NCBI GenBank assembly: GCA_030762895.1
Contig: CM061066.1
Span: 8,708,047-8,772,046 of the forward strand
DNA: 64,000 bases
Source: Sophora flavescens
Lineage: Eukaryota; Streptophyta; Magnoliopsida; Fabales; Fabaceae
Direction: 5' to 3'
How positions within the stretch are numbered: position 1 is the stretch's first letter; each line of letters opens with the position of its first letter. The translations under genes were made by a program, and so were the position numbers. Of the stretch, positions 12,961-27,900 are shown one piece after another. Under the pieces are notes generated by a model, which was not told the DNA's origin, made no database searches, and saw nothing but the letters and a program-made list of their open reading frames with translations.

Positions 12961-15900
12961 TTGGGTCAAAATTAGGGTTTTGGGTCGATTTAGGGTTTAG
13001 TGTCCAAATTAGGGTTTAGGGTTTGAATTAGGTTTTGAGTTAAAAATAGGGTTTTGGGTCAAAAATAAGTTAGAATTAGGGTTTTGTGTCAAAATTAGGG
13101 CTCTGGGTTAAAATTAGGGTTTTGGGTCAAAATTAGGGTTTTTGGTACAAATTAGGGTTTCGAGTTAAAAATAGGTTTTAGGGTCAAAAATAGGGTTAGA
13201 ATTAGGGTTTTGGGTTAAAATTAGGGTTTTGGGTCAAAATTAGCGCTTAGGGTTAGAATTGAGTTAGAATTAGGTTTTGGTTTAAAATTAGGGTTTGGTC
13301 AAAATTAGGGTGGTATTTAGGTAGGTCAAAATTAGGGTTTTGGGTTTGAACTAGGGTTTTGGGTCAAAAATAGGGTTAGAATTAGGGTTTTTGTCAAAAT
13401 TAGGGCCTTTGGGTTACAATTAGGGTTTAGTCTCAAAATTAGGGTTTAGGGTTTGAATTAGGGTTTTGAGTTAAAAATAGGATTTTGGGTCAAAATTAGG
13501 GCTTTGGGTTAAAATTATGGTTCTGGGTCAAAATTAGCGCTTAGGGTTAGAATTTGGGTTAGAATTAGGGTTTTGGTTTAAAATTAGGGTTTCGGGTCAA
13601 AATTAGGGTTCTGGGTCAGATTTAGGGTTAGGGTCAAAATTAGGGTTTTGGGTTTGAAGTAGGGTTTTAGGTGAAAAAGAGGGTTAGAATTAGGTTTTTT
13701 TGTCAAAATTAGGGCTTTGGGTTACAATTAGGGTTTAGTATCAAAATTAGGGTTTAGGGTTTGAATTAGGGTTTGGTGTCAAAAATAAGGTTAGAATTAG
13801 GGTTTGGGGTTAAAATCTGGGTATTGGGTCCAAATTAGGGTTTTGGCTTAAAATTAGAGTTTAGGGTTAGAATTAAGGTTGAGTTAAAAATAGGGTTTTG
13901 GGTTAAAAATAGGGTTAGAATTAGTGTTTTGGTTTAAAATTAGGGTTTCGGGTTAAAATTAGGGTTCTGGGTCGGATTTAGGGTTTAAGGTTTTAAATTC
14001 GTTTGATAGATTAAAACATGTTTTTGGATCAAAAAAAGTTTTAGAATTAGAGTTTGCGGTAAAATTTTGGTTATGGGTCAAAATTAGGTTTTGGGTCAAA
14101 TGAGGGTTTTGAGTTAGAAATAGGATTTTGTGTCAAAATAGGGTTAGAATTAGGGTTTGGGTCAAACTGTTTGGGTCCAAATTTAGGGTTTGGGTCCCAA
14201 TTTGGGTTTAGGGTCAAAATTATGGTTTACATTGTGAATTAAGGTTTTTAGTTAAAAATAGGGTTTTGGGTCAAAAATAAGGTTAGAATTAGGGTTTTGG
14301 GTCAAAATAAGGGTTTTGGGTACAAATTAGATTTTGAGTTAAAAATAGGTTTTGGGTCAAAAATAGGGTTAGAATTAGGGTTTTGGGTTAAAATTAGGGT
14401 TTGGGTCAAAATTAGCGCTTAGGGTTAGAATTTGGGTTAGAATTAGGGTTTTGGTTTAAAATTAGGGTTTAGGTCAAAATTAGGGTTTGGGGTTAAAATT
14501 TGGGTATTGGGTCCAAATTAGGGTTTTGGCTCAAAATTAGAGTTTAGGGTTTGAATTAAGGTTTTGAGTTAAAAATAGGGTTTTGGGTTAAAAATAAGGT
14601 TAGAATTAGGGTTTTGGTTTAATATTAGGGTTTCGGGTCAAAATTAGGGTTATGGATCGGATTTAGGGTTTAAGGTTTGAAATTGGGTTGTCAGTTTAAA
14701 ATAGGGTTTTGGGTCAAAAATAGTTTTAGAATTAGGGTTTTCGTTAAAATTAGCTTTTTGGGTCAAATGAGGGTTTTGAGTTAGAAATAGGATTTTGTGT
14801 CAAAATAGGGTTAGAATTAGGGTTTGGGTCAAAACTTGGGTTTTGGGTCCAAATTTGGGTTTTGGGTCAAAATTAGGGTTTACGGTTTGAATTAAGGTTT
14901 TGAGTTAGAATTAGGGTTTTGGTTTAAAATTAGGGTTTCGGGTCAAAATTAGGGTTCTGGGTCAGATTTAGCTTTAGGGTCAAAATTAGGGTTTTTGGTC
15001 CAAATTAGGGTTTTGAGTTAAAAATAGGTTTTGGGTCAAAAATAGGGTTAGAATTAGGGTTTCGGGTCAAAATTAGCGTTTTGGGTCAAAATTAGCGCTA
15101 GGTTAGAATTTGAGTTAGAATTAGGGTTTTGGTTTAAAATTAGGGTTTCGGGTCAAAATTAGGGTTCTGGGTCAGATTTAGCTTTAGGGTCAAAATTAGG
15201 GTTTTGTGTTTGAAGTAGGGTTTTGGGTCAAAAATAGGGTTAGAATTAGGGTTTTTGTCAAAATTTGGGCATTGGGTTACAATTAGGGTTTAGTATCAAA
15301 ATTAGGGTTTAGGGTTTGAATTAGGGTTTTGAGTTAAAAATAGGATTTTGGGTCAAAATTAGGGCTTTGGGTTAAAATTAGGGTTATGGGTCAAAATTAG
15401 CGCTTAGGGTTAGAATTAGGGTTCCGGGTCGGATTTAGGGTTTAGTGTCCAAATTAGGGTTAAGGTTTTGAATTAGGTTTTGAGTTAAAAATAGGGTTTT
15501 GGGTCAAAAATAAGGTTAGAATTAGGGTTTTGTGTCAAAATTAGGGCTCTGGGTTAAAATTAGGGTTTTGGGTCAAAATTAGGGTTTTTGGTACAAATTA
15601 GGGTTTTGAGTTAAAAATAGGTTTTAGGGTAAAAAATAGGGTTAGAATTAGGGTTTTGGGTTAAAATTAGGGTTTTGGGTCAAAATTAGCGCTTAGGGTT
15701 AGAATTTGAGTTAGAATTAGGGTTTTGGTTTAAAATTAGGGTTTCGGGTCAAAATTAGGGTTCTGGGTCAGATTTAGGGTTAGGGTCAAAATTAGGGTTT
15801 TGGGTTTGAACTAGGGTTTTGGGTCAAAAATAGGGTTAGAATTAGGGTTTTTTGTCAAAATTAGGGCACTGGGTTACAATTAGGGTTTAGTCTCAAAATT

Positions 15901-18900
15901 AGGGTTTAGGGTTTGAATTAGGGTTTTGAGTTAAAAATAGGATTTTGGGTCAAAATTAGGGCTTTGGGTTAAAATTATGGTTTGGGTCAAAATTAGCGCT
16001 TAGGTTTAGAATTTGGTTTAGAATTAGGGTTTTGGATTAAAATTAGGGTTTCGGTTAAAATTTAGGTTTCGGGGTCAGATTTAGGGTTAGGGTCAAAATT
16101 AGGGTTTTGGGTTTGAAGTAGGGTTTTAGGTGAAAAAGAGGGTTAGAATTAGGTTTTTGTCAAAATTAGGGCTTTGGGTTACAATTAGGGTTTAGTATCA
16201 AAATTAGGGTTTAGGGTTTGAATTAGGGTTTTGGGTCAAAAATAAGGTTAGAATTAGGGTTTGGGGTTAAAATCTGGGTATTGGGTCCAAATTAGGGTTT
16301 TGGCTTAAAATTAGAGTTTAGGGTTAGAATTAAGGTTGAGTTAAAAATAGGGTTTTGGGTTAAAAATAGGGTTAGAATTAGTGTTTTGGTTTAAAATTAG
16401 GGTTTCGGGTTAAAATTAGGGTTCTGGGTCGGATTTAGGGTTTAAGGTTTGAAATTGGGTTGTCAGTTTAAAACATGGTTTTGGGTCAAAAATAGTTTTA
16501 GAATTAGGGTTTTCGTTAAAATTTGGGTTATGGGTCAAAATTAGGTTTTTGGGTCAAATGAGGGTTTTGAGTTAGAAATAGGATTTTGTGTCAAAATAGG
16601 GTTAGAATTAGGGTTTGGGTCAAAACTTGGGTTTTGGGTCCAAATTTGGGTTTTGGGTCCCAATTTGGGTTTTGGGTCAAAATTAGGGTTTACGGTTTGA
16701 ATTAAGGTTTTTAGTTAAAAATAGGGTTTTGGGTCAAAAAATAAGGTTAGAATTAGGGTTTTGGGTCAAAATAAGGGTTTTCGGTACAAATTAGATTTTT
16801 GAGTTAAAAATAGGTTTTTGGGTCAAAAATAGGGTTAGAATTAGGGTTTTGGGTTAAAATTAGGGTTCTGGGTCAAAATTAGCGCTTAGGGTTAGAATTT
16901 GGGTTAGAATTAGGGTTTTGGTTTAAAATATTTCGGGTCAAAATTAGGGTTTGGGGTTAAAATTTGGGTATTGGGTCCAAATTAGGGTTTTGGCTCAAAA
17001 TTAGAGTTTAGGGTTTGAATTAAGGTTTTGAGTTAAAAATAGGGTTTTGGGTTAAAAATAAGGTTAGAATTAGGGTTTTGGTTTAAAATTAGGGTTTCGG
17101 GTCAAAATTAGGGTTCTGGATCGGATTTAGGGTTTAAGGTTTGAAATTGGGTTGTCAGATTAAAACAGGGTTTTGGGTCAAAAAAAGTTTTATAATTAGG
17201 TTTTTAAAAAGTTAGGTTTTGGGTCAAATGAGGGTTTTGAGTTAGAAATAGGATTTTGTGTCAAAATAGGGTTAGAATTAGGGTTTGGGTCAAAACTTGG
17301 GTTTTGGGTCCAAATTTGGGTTTTGGGTCAAAATTAGGGTTTACGGTTTGAATTAAGGTTTTGAGTTAAAAATAGGGTTTTGGGGTCAAAATTAGGGGGG
17401 AAGGTTAGAATTAGGGTTTGGGGTTAAAATTTGGGTATTGGCTCCAAATTAGGGTTTTGAGTTAAAAATAGGGTTTTGGGTCAAAAATAGGGTTAGAATT
17501 AGGGTTTTGGGTTAAAATTAGTGTTCTGAGTCAAAATTAGGGCTTTGGGTTAGAATTTGTAGAATGGTTTTGGTTTAAAATTAGGGTTTCGGGTCAAAAT
17601 TAGGGTTCAAGATTTAGCTTTAGGGTCAAAATAGGGTTTTGTGTTTGCAGTAGGGTTTTGGGTCAAAAATAGGGTTAGAATTAGGGTTTTTGTCAAAATT
17701 TGGGCATTGGGTTACAATTAGGGTTTAGTATCAAAATTAGGGTTTAGGGTTTGAATTAGGGTTTTGAGTTAAAAATAGGATTTTGTGTCAAAATTAGGGC
17801 TTTGGGTTAAAATTAGGTTATGGGTCAAAATTAGCGCTTAGGGTTAGAATTAGGGTTGGTTGGATTTAGGGTTTAGTGTCAATATTAGGTTTAGGGTTTG
17901 AATTAGGTTTTGAGTTAAAAATAGGGTTTTGGGTCAAAAATAAGGTTAGAATTAGGGTTTTGTGTCAAAATTAGGGCTGGGTTAAAATTAGGTTTTGGGT
18001 CAAAATTAGGGTTTTGGTACAAATTAGGGTTTTGAGTTAAAAATAGGTTTTGGGTCAAAAATAGGGTTAGAATTAGGGTTTTGGGTTAAAATTAGGTTTT
18101 GGGTCAAAAATAGAATTTTGAGTTAGAATTAGGGTTTTGGTTTAAAATTAGGGTTACGGGTCAAAATTAGGGTTCTGGGTCAGATTTAGGGTTAGGGTCA
18201 AAATTAGGGTTTTGGGTTTGAAGTAGGGGTTTTGGTCAAAAATAGGGTTAGAATTAGGGTATTTTGTCAAAATTAGGGCATTGGGTTACAATTAGGGTTT
18301 AGTATCAAAATTAGGGTTTAGGGTTTGAATTAGGGTTTTGAGTTAAAAATAGGATTTTGGGTCAAAATTAGGGCTTTGGGTTAAAATTAGGGTTTTGGGT
18401 GAAAATTAGCACTTAGGGTTAGAATTTGGGTTAGAATTAGGGTTTTGGTTTAAAATTAGGGTTGCGGGTCAAAATTAGGGTTCTGGGTCAGATTTAGGGT
18501 TAGGGTCAAAATTAGGGTTTTGGGTCAAAAAGAGGGTTAGAATTAGGGTTTTTTGTCAAAATTAGGGCTTTGGGTTACAATTAGGGTTTAGTATCAAAAT
18601 TAGGGTTTAGGGTTTGAATTAGGGTTTTGGGTCAAAAATAAGGTTAGAATTAGGGTTTGGGGTTAAAATTTGGGTATTGGGTCCAAATTAGGGTTTTGGC
18701 TCAAAATTAGAGTTTAGGGTTTGCATTAAGGTTGAGTTAAAAATAGGGTTTTGGGTTAAAAATAGGGTTAGAATTAGGGTTTTTGTTTAAAATTAGGGTT
18801 TCGGGTTAAAATTACAGTTCTGGGTCGGATTTAGGGTTTAAGGTTTGAAATTGGGTTGTCAGTTTAAAACATGGTTTTGGGTCAAAAATAGTTTTAGAAT

Positions 18901-21900
18901 TAGGGTTTTCGTTAAAATTTGGGTTATTGGTCAAAATTAGGTTTTTGGGTCAAATGAGGGTTTTGAGTTAAAAATATGATTTTGTGTCAAAATACGGTTA
19001 GAATTAGTGTTTCGGGACAAAACTGGGTTTGGGTCCAAATTGGGTTTGGGTCCCAATTTGGGTTTTGGGTCAAAATTAGGGTTTACGGTTTGAATTAAGG
19101 TTTTAGTTAAAAATAGGGTTTGGGTCAAAAATAAGGTTAGAATTAGGGTTTTGGGTCAAAATAAGGGTTTTCGGTACAAATTAGATTTTGAGTTAAAAAT
19201 AGGTTTTGGGTCAAAAATAGGGGTTAAAATTAGGGTTTGGGGTTAGAATTAGGGTTTTGGGTCAAAATTAGCGCTTAGGGTTAGAATTTGGGTTAGAATT
19301 AGGGTTTTGGTTTAAAATTAGGGTTTCGGGTCAAAATTAGGGTTTGGGGTTAAAATTTGGGTATTGGGTCCAAATTAGGGTTTTGGCTCAAAATTAGAGT
19401 TTAGGGTTTGAATTAAGGTTTTGAGTTAAAAATAGGGTTTTGGGTTAAAAATAAGGTTAGAATTAGGGTTTTGGTTTAAAATTAGGGTTTCGGGTCAAAA
19501 TTAGGGTTCTGGATCGGATTTAGGGTTTAAGGTTTGAAATTGGGTTGTCAGTTTAAAACAGGGTTTTGGGTCAAAAATAGTTTTAGAATTAGGTTTTTCG
19601 TTAAAATTAGGTTTTTGGGTCAAATGAGGGTTTTGAGTTAGAAATAGGATTTTGTGTCAAAATAGGGTTAGAATTAGGGTTTGGGTCAAAACTTGGGTTT
19701 TGGGTCCAAATTTGGGTTTTGGGTCAAAATTAGGGTTTACGGTTTGAATTAAGGTTTTGAGTTAAAAATAGGGTTTTGGGGTCAAAATTAGGGCTCTGGG
19801 TTAAAATTAGGGTTTGGAGTCAAAATTAGGGTTTTTGGTTCAAATTAGGGTTTTGAGTTAAAAATAGGTTTTTGGGTCAAAAATAGGGTTAGAATTAGGG
19901 TTTTGGGTTAAAATTAGGGTTTTGGGTCAAAATTAGCGCTTAGGGTTAGAATTTGAGTTAGAATTAGGGTTTTGGTTTAAAATTAGGGTTTCGGGTCAAA
20001 ATTAGGGTTCTGGGTCAGATTTAGCTTTAGGGTCAAAATTAGGGTTTTGTGTTTGAAGTAGGGTTTTGGGTCAAAAATAGGGTTAGAATTAGGGTTTTTG
20101 TCAAAATTTGGGCATTGGGTTACAATTAGGGTTTAGTATCAAAATTAGGGTTTAGGGTTTGAATTAGGGTTTTGAGTTAAAAATAGGATTTTGGGTCAAA
20201 ATTAGGGCTTTGGGTTAAAATTAGGGTTATGGGTCAAAATTAGCGCTTAGGGTTAGAATTAGGGTTCCGGGTCGGATTTAGGGTTTAGTGTCCAAATTAG
20301 GGTTAAGGTTTTGAATTAGGCTTTGAGTTAAAAATAGGTTTTTGGGTCAAAATAGGGTTAGAATTAGGGTTTTGGGTTAAAATTAGGGTTTTGTGTCAAA
20401 ATTAGGGTTTTTGGTACATATTAGGGTTTTGAGTTAAAAATAGGTTTTTGGGTCAAAATAGGGTCAGAATTAGGGTTTTGGCTTAAAATTAGGGTTCTGG
20501 GTCAAAATTAGTGCTTAGGGTTAGAATTTGGGTCAGGATTAGGGTTTTGGTTTAAAATTAGGGTTTCGGGTCACAATTAGGGTTCTGGGTCAGATTTAGG
20601 GTTAGGGTCAAAATTAGGGTTTTGGGTTTGAAGTAAGGTTTTGGGTCAAAAATAGGGTTAGAATTAGGGTATTTTATCAAAATTAGGGCACTGGGTTACA
20701 ATTAGGGTTTAGTCTCAAAATTAGGGTTTAGGGTTTGAATTAGGGTTTTGAGTTAAAAATAGGATTTTGGGTCAAAATTAGGGCTTTGGGTTAAAATTAG
20801 GGTTTTGGGTGAAAATTAGCACTTAGGGTTAGAATTTGGGTTAGAATTAGGGTTTTGGTTTAAAATTAGGGTTTTGGTCAAAATTAGGTTAGGGTCGATT
20901 TAGGGTTAGGGTCAAAATTAGGGTTTTGGGTTTGAAGTAGGGTTTTAGGTCAAAAAGAGGGTTAGAATTAGGTTTTTTGTCAAAATTAGGGCTTTGGGTT
21001 ACAATTAGGGTTTAGTATCAAAATTAGGGTTTAGGGTTTGAATTAGGGTTTTGGGTCAAAAATAAGGTTAGAATTAGGGTTTGGGGTTAAAATCTGGGTA
21101 TTGGGTCCAAATTAGGGTTTTGGCTTAAAATTAGAGTTTAGGGTTAGAATTAAGGTTGAGTTAAAAATAGGGTTTTGGGTTAAAAATAGGGTTAGAATTA
21201 GTGTTTTGGTTTAAAATTAGGGTTTCGGGTTAAAATTAGGGTTCTGGGTCGGATTTAGGGTTTAAGGTTTGAAATTGGGTTGTCAGTTTAAAACATGGTT
21301 TTGGGTCAAAAATAGTTTTAGAATTAGGGTTTTCGTTAAAATTTGGGTTATGGGTCAAAATTAGGTTTTTGGGTCAAATGAGGGTTTTGAGTTAGAAATA
21401 GGATTTTGTGTCAAAATAGGGTTAGAATTAGGGTTTGGGTCAAAACTTGGGTCTTGGGTCAAATTTGGGTTTTGGGTCCCAATTTGGGTTTTGGGTAAAA
21501 TTAGGTTTAGGTTTGAATTAAGGTTTTAGTTAAAAATAGGGTTTTGGGTCAAAAATAAGGTTAGAATTAGGGTTTTGGGTCAAAATTAGGGTTTTCGGTA
21601 CAAATTAGATTTTGAGTTAAAAATAGGTTTTGGGTCAAAAATAGGGTTAGAATTAGGGTTTTGGGTTAAAATTAGGGTTTGGGTCAAAATTAGCGCTTAG
21701 GGTTAGAATTTGGGTTAGAATTAGGTTTTGGTTTAAAATTAGTGTTTGTGTTCTTAATTATGGGTTGTGGTTTAAATTTGGGTATTGGGTCCAAATTAGG
21801 GTTTTGGCTCAAAATTAGAGTTTAGGGTTTGAATTAAGGTTTTGAGTTAAAAATAGGGTTTTGGGTTAAAAATAAGGTTAGAATTAGGGTTTTGGTTTAA

Positions 21901-24900
21901 AATTAGGGTTTTGGTCAAAATTAGGGTTGGATCGGATTTAGGGTTTAAGGTTTGAAATTGGGTTGTCGATTTAAAACAGGGTTTTGGGTCAAAAATAGTT
22001 TTAGAATTAGGTTTTGGTTAAAATTAGGTTTTGGGAGGTAAATGAGGGTTTTGAGTTAGAAATAGGATTTTGTGTCAAAATAGGGTTAGAATTAGGGTTT
22101 GGGTCAAAACTTGGGTTTTGGGTCCAAATTTGGGTTTTGGGTCAAAATTAGGGTTTACGGTTTGAATTAAGGTTTTGAGGTTAAAATTAGGGTTTTGGGG
22201 TCAAAATTAGGGCTCTGGTTAAAATTAGGGTTTGGAGTCAAAATTAGGGTTTTGGTTCAAATTAGGGTTTTGAGTTAAAAATAGGTTTTGGGTCAAAAAT
22301 AGGGTTAGAATTAGGGTTTTGGGTTAAAATTAGGGTTTTGGGTCAAAATTAGCGCTTAGGGTTAGAATTTGAGTTAGAATTAGGGTTTTGGTTTAAAATT
22401 AGGGTTTCGGGTCAAAATTAGGGTTCTGGGTCAGATTTAGCTTTAGGGTCAAAATTAGGGTTTTGTGTTTGAAGTAGGGTTTTGGGTCAAAAATAGGGTT
22501 AGAATTAGGGTTTTTGTCAAAATTTGGGCATTGGGTTACAATTAGGGTTTAGTATCAAAATTAGGGTTTAGGGTTTGAATTAGGGTTTTGAGTTAAAAAT
22601 AGGATTTTGGGGCAAAATTAGGGCTTTGGGTTAAAATTAGGGTTATGGGTCAAAATTAGGTAGGGTCGGATTTAGGGTTTAGTGTCCAAATTAGGGTTAA
22701 GGTTTTGAATTAGGTTTTGAGTTAAAAATAGGGTTTTGGGTCAAAAATAAGGTTAGAATTAGGGTTTTGTGTCAAAATTAGGGCTCTGGGTTAAAATTAG
22801 GGTTTTGGGTCAAAATTAGGGTTTTTGGTACAAATTAGGGTTTCGAGTTAAAAATAGGTTTTAGGGTCAAAAATAGGGTTAGAATTAGGGTTTTGGGTTA
22901 AAATTAGGGTTTTGGGTCAAAATTAGCGCTTAGGGTTAGAATTTGAGTTAGAATTAGGGTTTTGGTTTAAAATTAGGGTTTCGGGTCAAAATTAGGGTTT
23001 TGGGTTTGAACTAGGGTTTTGGGTCAAAAATAGGGTTAGAATTAGGGTTTTTTGTCAAAATTAGGGCACTGGGTTACAATTAGGGTTTAGTCTCAAAATT
23101 AGGGTTTAGGGTTTGAATTAGGGTTTTGAGTTAAAAATAGGATTTTGGGTCAAAATTAGGGCTTTGGGTTAAAATTATGGTTCTGGGTCAAAATTAGCGC
23201 TTAGGGTTAGAATTTGGGTTAGAATTAGGGTTTTGGTTTAAAATTAGGGTTTCGGGTCAAAATTAGGGTTCTGGGTCAGATTTAGGGTTAGGGTCAAAAT
23301 TAGGGTTTTGGGTTTGAAGTAGGGTTTTAGGTGAAAAAGAGGGTTAGAATTAGGTTTTTTTGTCAAAATTAGGGCTTTGGGTTACAATTAGGGTTTAGTA
23401 TCAAAATTAGGGTTTAGGGTTTGAATTAGGGTTTTGGGTCAAAAATAAGGTTAGAATTAGGGTTTGGGGTTAAAATCTGGGTATTGGGTCCAAATTAGGG
23501 TTTTGGCTTAAAATTAGAGTTTAGGGTTAGAATTAAGGTTGAGTTAAAAATAGGGTTTTGGGTTAAAAATAGGGTTAGAATTAGTGTTTTGGTTTAAAAT
23601 TAGGGTTTCGGGTTAAAATTATGGTTCTGGGTCGGATTTAGGGTTTAAGGTTTGAAATTGGGTTGTCGGTTTAAAACATGGTTTTGGGTCAAAAATAGTT
23701 TTAGAATTAGGGTTTTCGTTAAAATTTGGGTTATGGGTCAAAATTAGGTTTTTGGGTCAAATGAGGGTTTTGAGTTAGAAATATGATTTTGTGTCAAAAT
23801 AGGGTTAGAATTAGGGTTTGGGTCAAAACTTGGGTTTTGGGTCCAAATTTGGGTTTTGGGTCCCAATTTGGGTTTTGGGTCAAAATTAGGGTTTACGGTT
23901 TGAATTAAGGTTTTTAGTTAAAAATAGGGTTTTGGGTCAAAAAATAAGGTTAGACTTAGGGTTTTGGGTCAAAATAAGGGTTTTCGGTACAAATTAGATT
24001 TTTGAGTTAAAAATAGGTTTTGGGTCAAAAATAGGGTTAGAATTAGGGTTTTGGGTTAAAATTAGGGTTTGGGTCAAAATTAGCGCTTAGGGTTAGAATT
24101 TGGGTTAGAATTAGGGTTTTGGTTTAAAATATTTGGTCAAAATTAGGGTTTGGGGTTAAAATTTGGGTATTGGGTCCAAATTAGGGTTTTGGCTCAAAAT
24201 TAGAGTTTAGGGTTTGAATTAGGTTTTGAGTTAAAAATAGGGTTTTGGGTTAAAAATAAGGTTAGAATTAGGGTTTTGGTTTAAAATTAGGGTTTGGTCA
24301 AAATTAGGGTTTGGATCGGATTTAGGGTTTAAGGTTTGAAATTGGGTTGTCATTTAAAACAGGGTTTTGGGTCAAAAATAGTTTTAGAATTAGGTTTTTC
24401 GTTAAAATTAGGTTTTGGGTCAAATGAGGGTTTTGAGTTAGAAATAGGATTTTGTGTCAAAATAGGGTTAGAATTAGGGTTTGGGTCAAAACTTGGGTTT
24501 TGGGTATTGGGTTGGGTTTGGTCAAAATTAGGGTTTACGGTTTGAATTAAGGTTTTGAGTTAAAAATAGGGTTTTGGGTCAAAATTAGTTGGGTTTTATA
24601 GGTTTGGGGTCAAAATTAGGGTTTTTGGTACAAGTTAGGGTTTTGAGTTAAAAATAGGTTTTTGGGTCAAAAATAGGGTTAGAATTTGGGTTTTGGGTTA
24701 AAATTAGGGTTCTGGGTCAAAATTAGCGCTTAGGGTTAGAATTTTAATTAGAATTAGGGTTTTGGTTTAAAATTAGGGTTTCGGGTCAAAATTAGGGTTG
24801 TGGGTCAGATTTAGGGTTAGGGTCAAAATTAGGGTCTTGTGTTTGAAGTAGGGTTTTGGGTCAAAAATAGGGTTAGAATTAGGGTTTAGTATCAAAATTA

Positions 24901-27900
24901 GGGTTTAGGGTTTGAATTAGGGTTTTGAGTTAAAAATAGAATTTTGGGTCAAAATTAGGGCTTTGGGTTAAAATTAGTGTTCTGGGTCAAAGTTAGCGCT
25001 TAGGGTTAGAATAGGTTTGGGTTTATTGTCCAAATTAGGGTTAAGGTTTTGAATTAGGTTTTGAGTTAAAAATAGGGTTTTGGGTCAAAAATAAGGTTAG
25101 AATTAGGGTTTTGTGTCAAAATTAGGGCTCTGGGTTAAAATTAGGGTTTTGGGTCAAAATTAGGGTTTTTGGTACAAATTAGGGTTTTGAGTTAAAAATA
25201 GGTTTTAGGGTCAAAAATAGGGTTAGAATTAGGGTTTTGGGTTAAAATTAGGGTTTTGGGTCAAAATTAGCGCTAGTTAGAATTTGAGTTAGAATTAGGG
25301 TTTTGGTTTAAAATTAGGGTTTCGGGTCAAAATTAGGGTTCTGGGTCAGATTTAGGGTTAGGGTCAAAATTAGGGTTTTGGGTTTGAACTAGGGTTTTGG
25401 GTCAAAAATAGGGTTAGAATTAGGGTTTTTTGTCAAAATTAGGGCACTGGGTTACAATTAGGGTTTAGTCTCAAAAATAGGGTTTAGGGTTGAATTAGGG
25501 TTTTGAGTTAAAAATAGGATTTTGGGTCAAAATTAGGGCTTTGGGTTAAAATTATGGTTCCGGGTCAAAATTAGCGCTTAGGGTTAGAATTTGGGTTAGA
25601 ATTAGGGTTTTGGTTTAAAATTCGGGTTTCGGGTCAAAATTAGGGTTCTGGGTCAGATTTAGGGATAGGGTCAAAATTAGGGTTTTGGGTTTGAAGTAGG
25701 GTTTTTGGTCAAAAAGAAGGTTAGAATAAGGTTTTTTTGTCAAAATTAGGGCTTTGGGTTACAATTTGGGTTTAGTATCAAAATTAGGGTTTAGGGTTTG
25801 AATTAGGGTTTTTGGTCAAAAATAAGGTTAGAATTAGGGTTTGGGGTTAAAATTTGGGTATTGGGTCCAAATTAGGGTTTTGGCTCAATATTAGAGTTTA
25901 GGGTTTGAATAAAGGTTGAGTTAAAAATAGGGTTTTGGGTAAAAATTAGGGTTAGAATTAGTGTTTTGGTTTAAAATTAGTGTTTTGGGAAAAATTAGGT
26001 TTGGGTGGATTTAGGGTTTAAGGTTTGAAATTGGGTTGTCGATTTAAAACATGGATTTGTGTCAAAAAAAGTTTTAGAATTAGGTTTTTAGTTAAAATTA
26101 TGGTTATGGGTAAAAATTAGGTTATTGGGTCAAATGAGGGTTTTGAGTTAAAAATAGGATTTTTTGTCAAAATACGGTTAGAATTAGGGTTTGGGTCAAA
26201 ACTTGGGTTTTGGGTCCAAATTTGGGTTTTGGGTCCAAATTTGGGTTTTGGGTCAAAATTAGGGTTTACGGTTTGAATTAAGGTTTTTAGTTAAAAATAG
26301 GGTTTTGGGTCAAAAATAAGGTTAGAATTAGGGTTTTGGGTCAAAATAAGGGTTTTCGGTACAAATTAGATTTTGAGTTAAAAATAGGTTTTGGGTCAAA
26401 ATAGGTTAGAATTAGGGTTTTGGGTTAAAATTAGGGTTTGGGTAAATTAGTCTTAGGGTTAGATTGGGTTAGAATTAGGGTTTTGGTTTAAAATTAGGGT
26501 TTGGTTAGAATTAGGGTTTGGGGTTAAAATTTGGGTATTGGGTCCAAATTAGGGTTTTGGCTCAAAATTAGAGTTTAGGGTTTAAATTAAGGTTTTGAGT
26601 GAAAAATAGGGTTTTGGGTTAAAAATAAGGTTAGAATTAGGGTTTTGGTTTAAAATTAGGGTTTCGGGTCAAAATTAGGGTTATGGATCGGATTTAGGGT
26701 TTAAGGTTTGAAATTGGGTTGTCAGTTTAAAACAGGGTTTTGGGTCAAAAATAGTTTTAGAATTAGGGTTTTCGTTAAAATTAGGTTTTTGGGTCAAATG
26801 AGGGTTTTGAGTTAGAAATAGGATTTTGTGTCAAAATAGGGTTAGAATTAGGGTTTGGGTCAAAACTTGGGTTTTGGGTCCAAATTTGGGTTTTGGGTCA
26901 AAATTAGGGTTTAGGGTTTGAATTATGGTAGAGTTAAAAATAGGGTTTTGGGTCAAAATTAGGGATTCGTGTTAAAATTAGGGTTTAGGGTCAAAATTAG
27001 GGTTTAGGGTCAAAATTAGGGTTTTGAGGTAAAAATAGGTGTTTGGGTCAAAAATAGGGTTAGAATTAGGGTTTCGGGTTAAAATTAGGGTTCTGGGTCA
27101 AAATTTGGGCTTTGGGTTAAATTTGAGTTAGAATTAGGTTTTTGGTTTAAAATTAGTGTTTTGGTCAAAATTAGGGTTTGGGTCGATTTAGTTTAGGGTC
27201 AAAATTAGGGTTTTGTGTTTGAAGTAGGGTTTTGGGTCAAAAATAGGGTTAGAATTAGGGTTTTGTCAAAATTTGGGCATTGGGTTACAATTAGGGTTTA
27301 GTATCAAAATTAGGGTTAAGGGTTTGAAATAGGGTTTTGAGTTAAAAATAGGATTTGGGAAATTAGGGCTTTGGGTTAAAATTAGGGTTATGGGTCAAAA
27401 TTAGTTAGGTTAGAATTAGGGTTTGGTGATTTAGGGTTTAGTGTCCAAATTAGGGTTAAGGTTTTGAATTAGGTTTTGAGTTAAAAATAGGGTTTTGGGT
27501 CAAAAATAACGGTAGAATTATGGTTTTGAGTCAAAATTAGGGATATGGGTTAAAATTAGGGTTTTGGGACAAAATTAGGGTTTTTGGTACAAATTAGGGT
27601 TTTGAGTTAAAAATAGGTTTTAGGGTCAAAAATAGGGTTAGAATTAGGGTTTTGGGTTAAAATTAGGGTTTTGGGTCAAAATTAGCGCTTAGGGTTAGAA
27701 TTTGAGTTAGAATTAGGGTTTTGGTTTAAAATTAGGGTTTCGGGTCAAAATTAGGGTTTGGGTCGATTTAGGGTTAGGGTCAAAATTAGGGTTTTGGGTT
27801 TGAACTAGGGTTTTGGGTCAAAAATAGGGTTAGAATTAGGGTTTTTTGTCAAAATTAGGGCACTGGGTTACAATTAGGGTTTAGTCTCAAAATTAGGGTT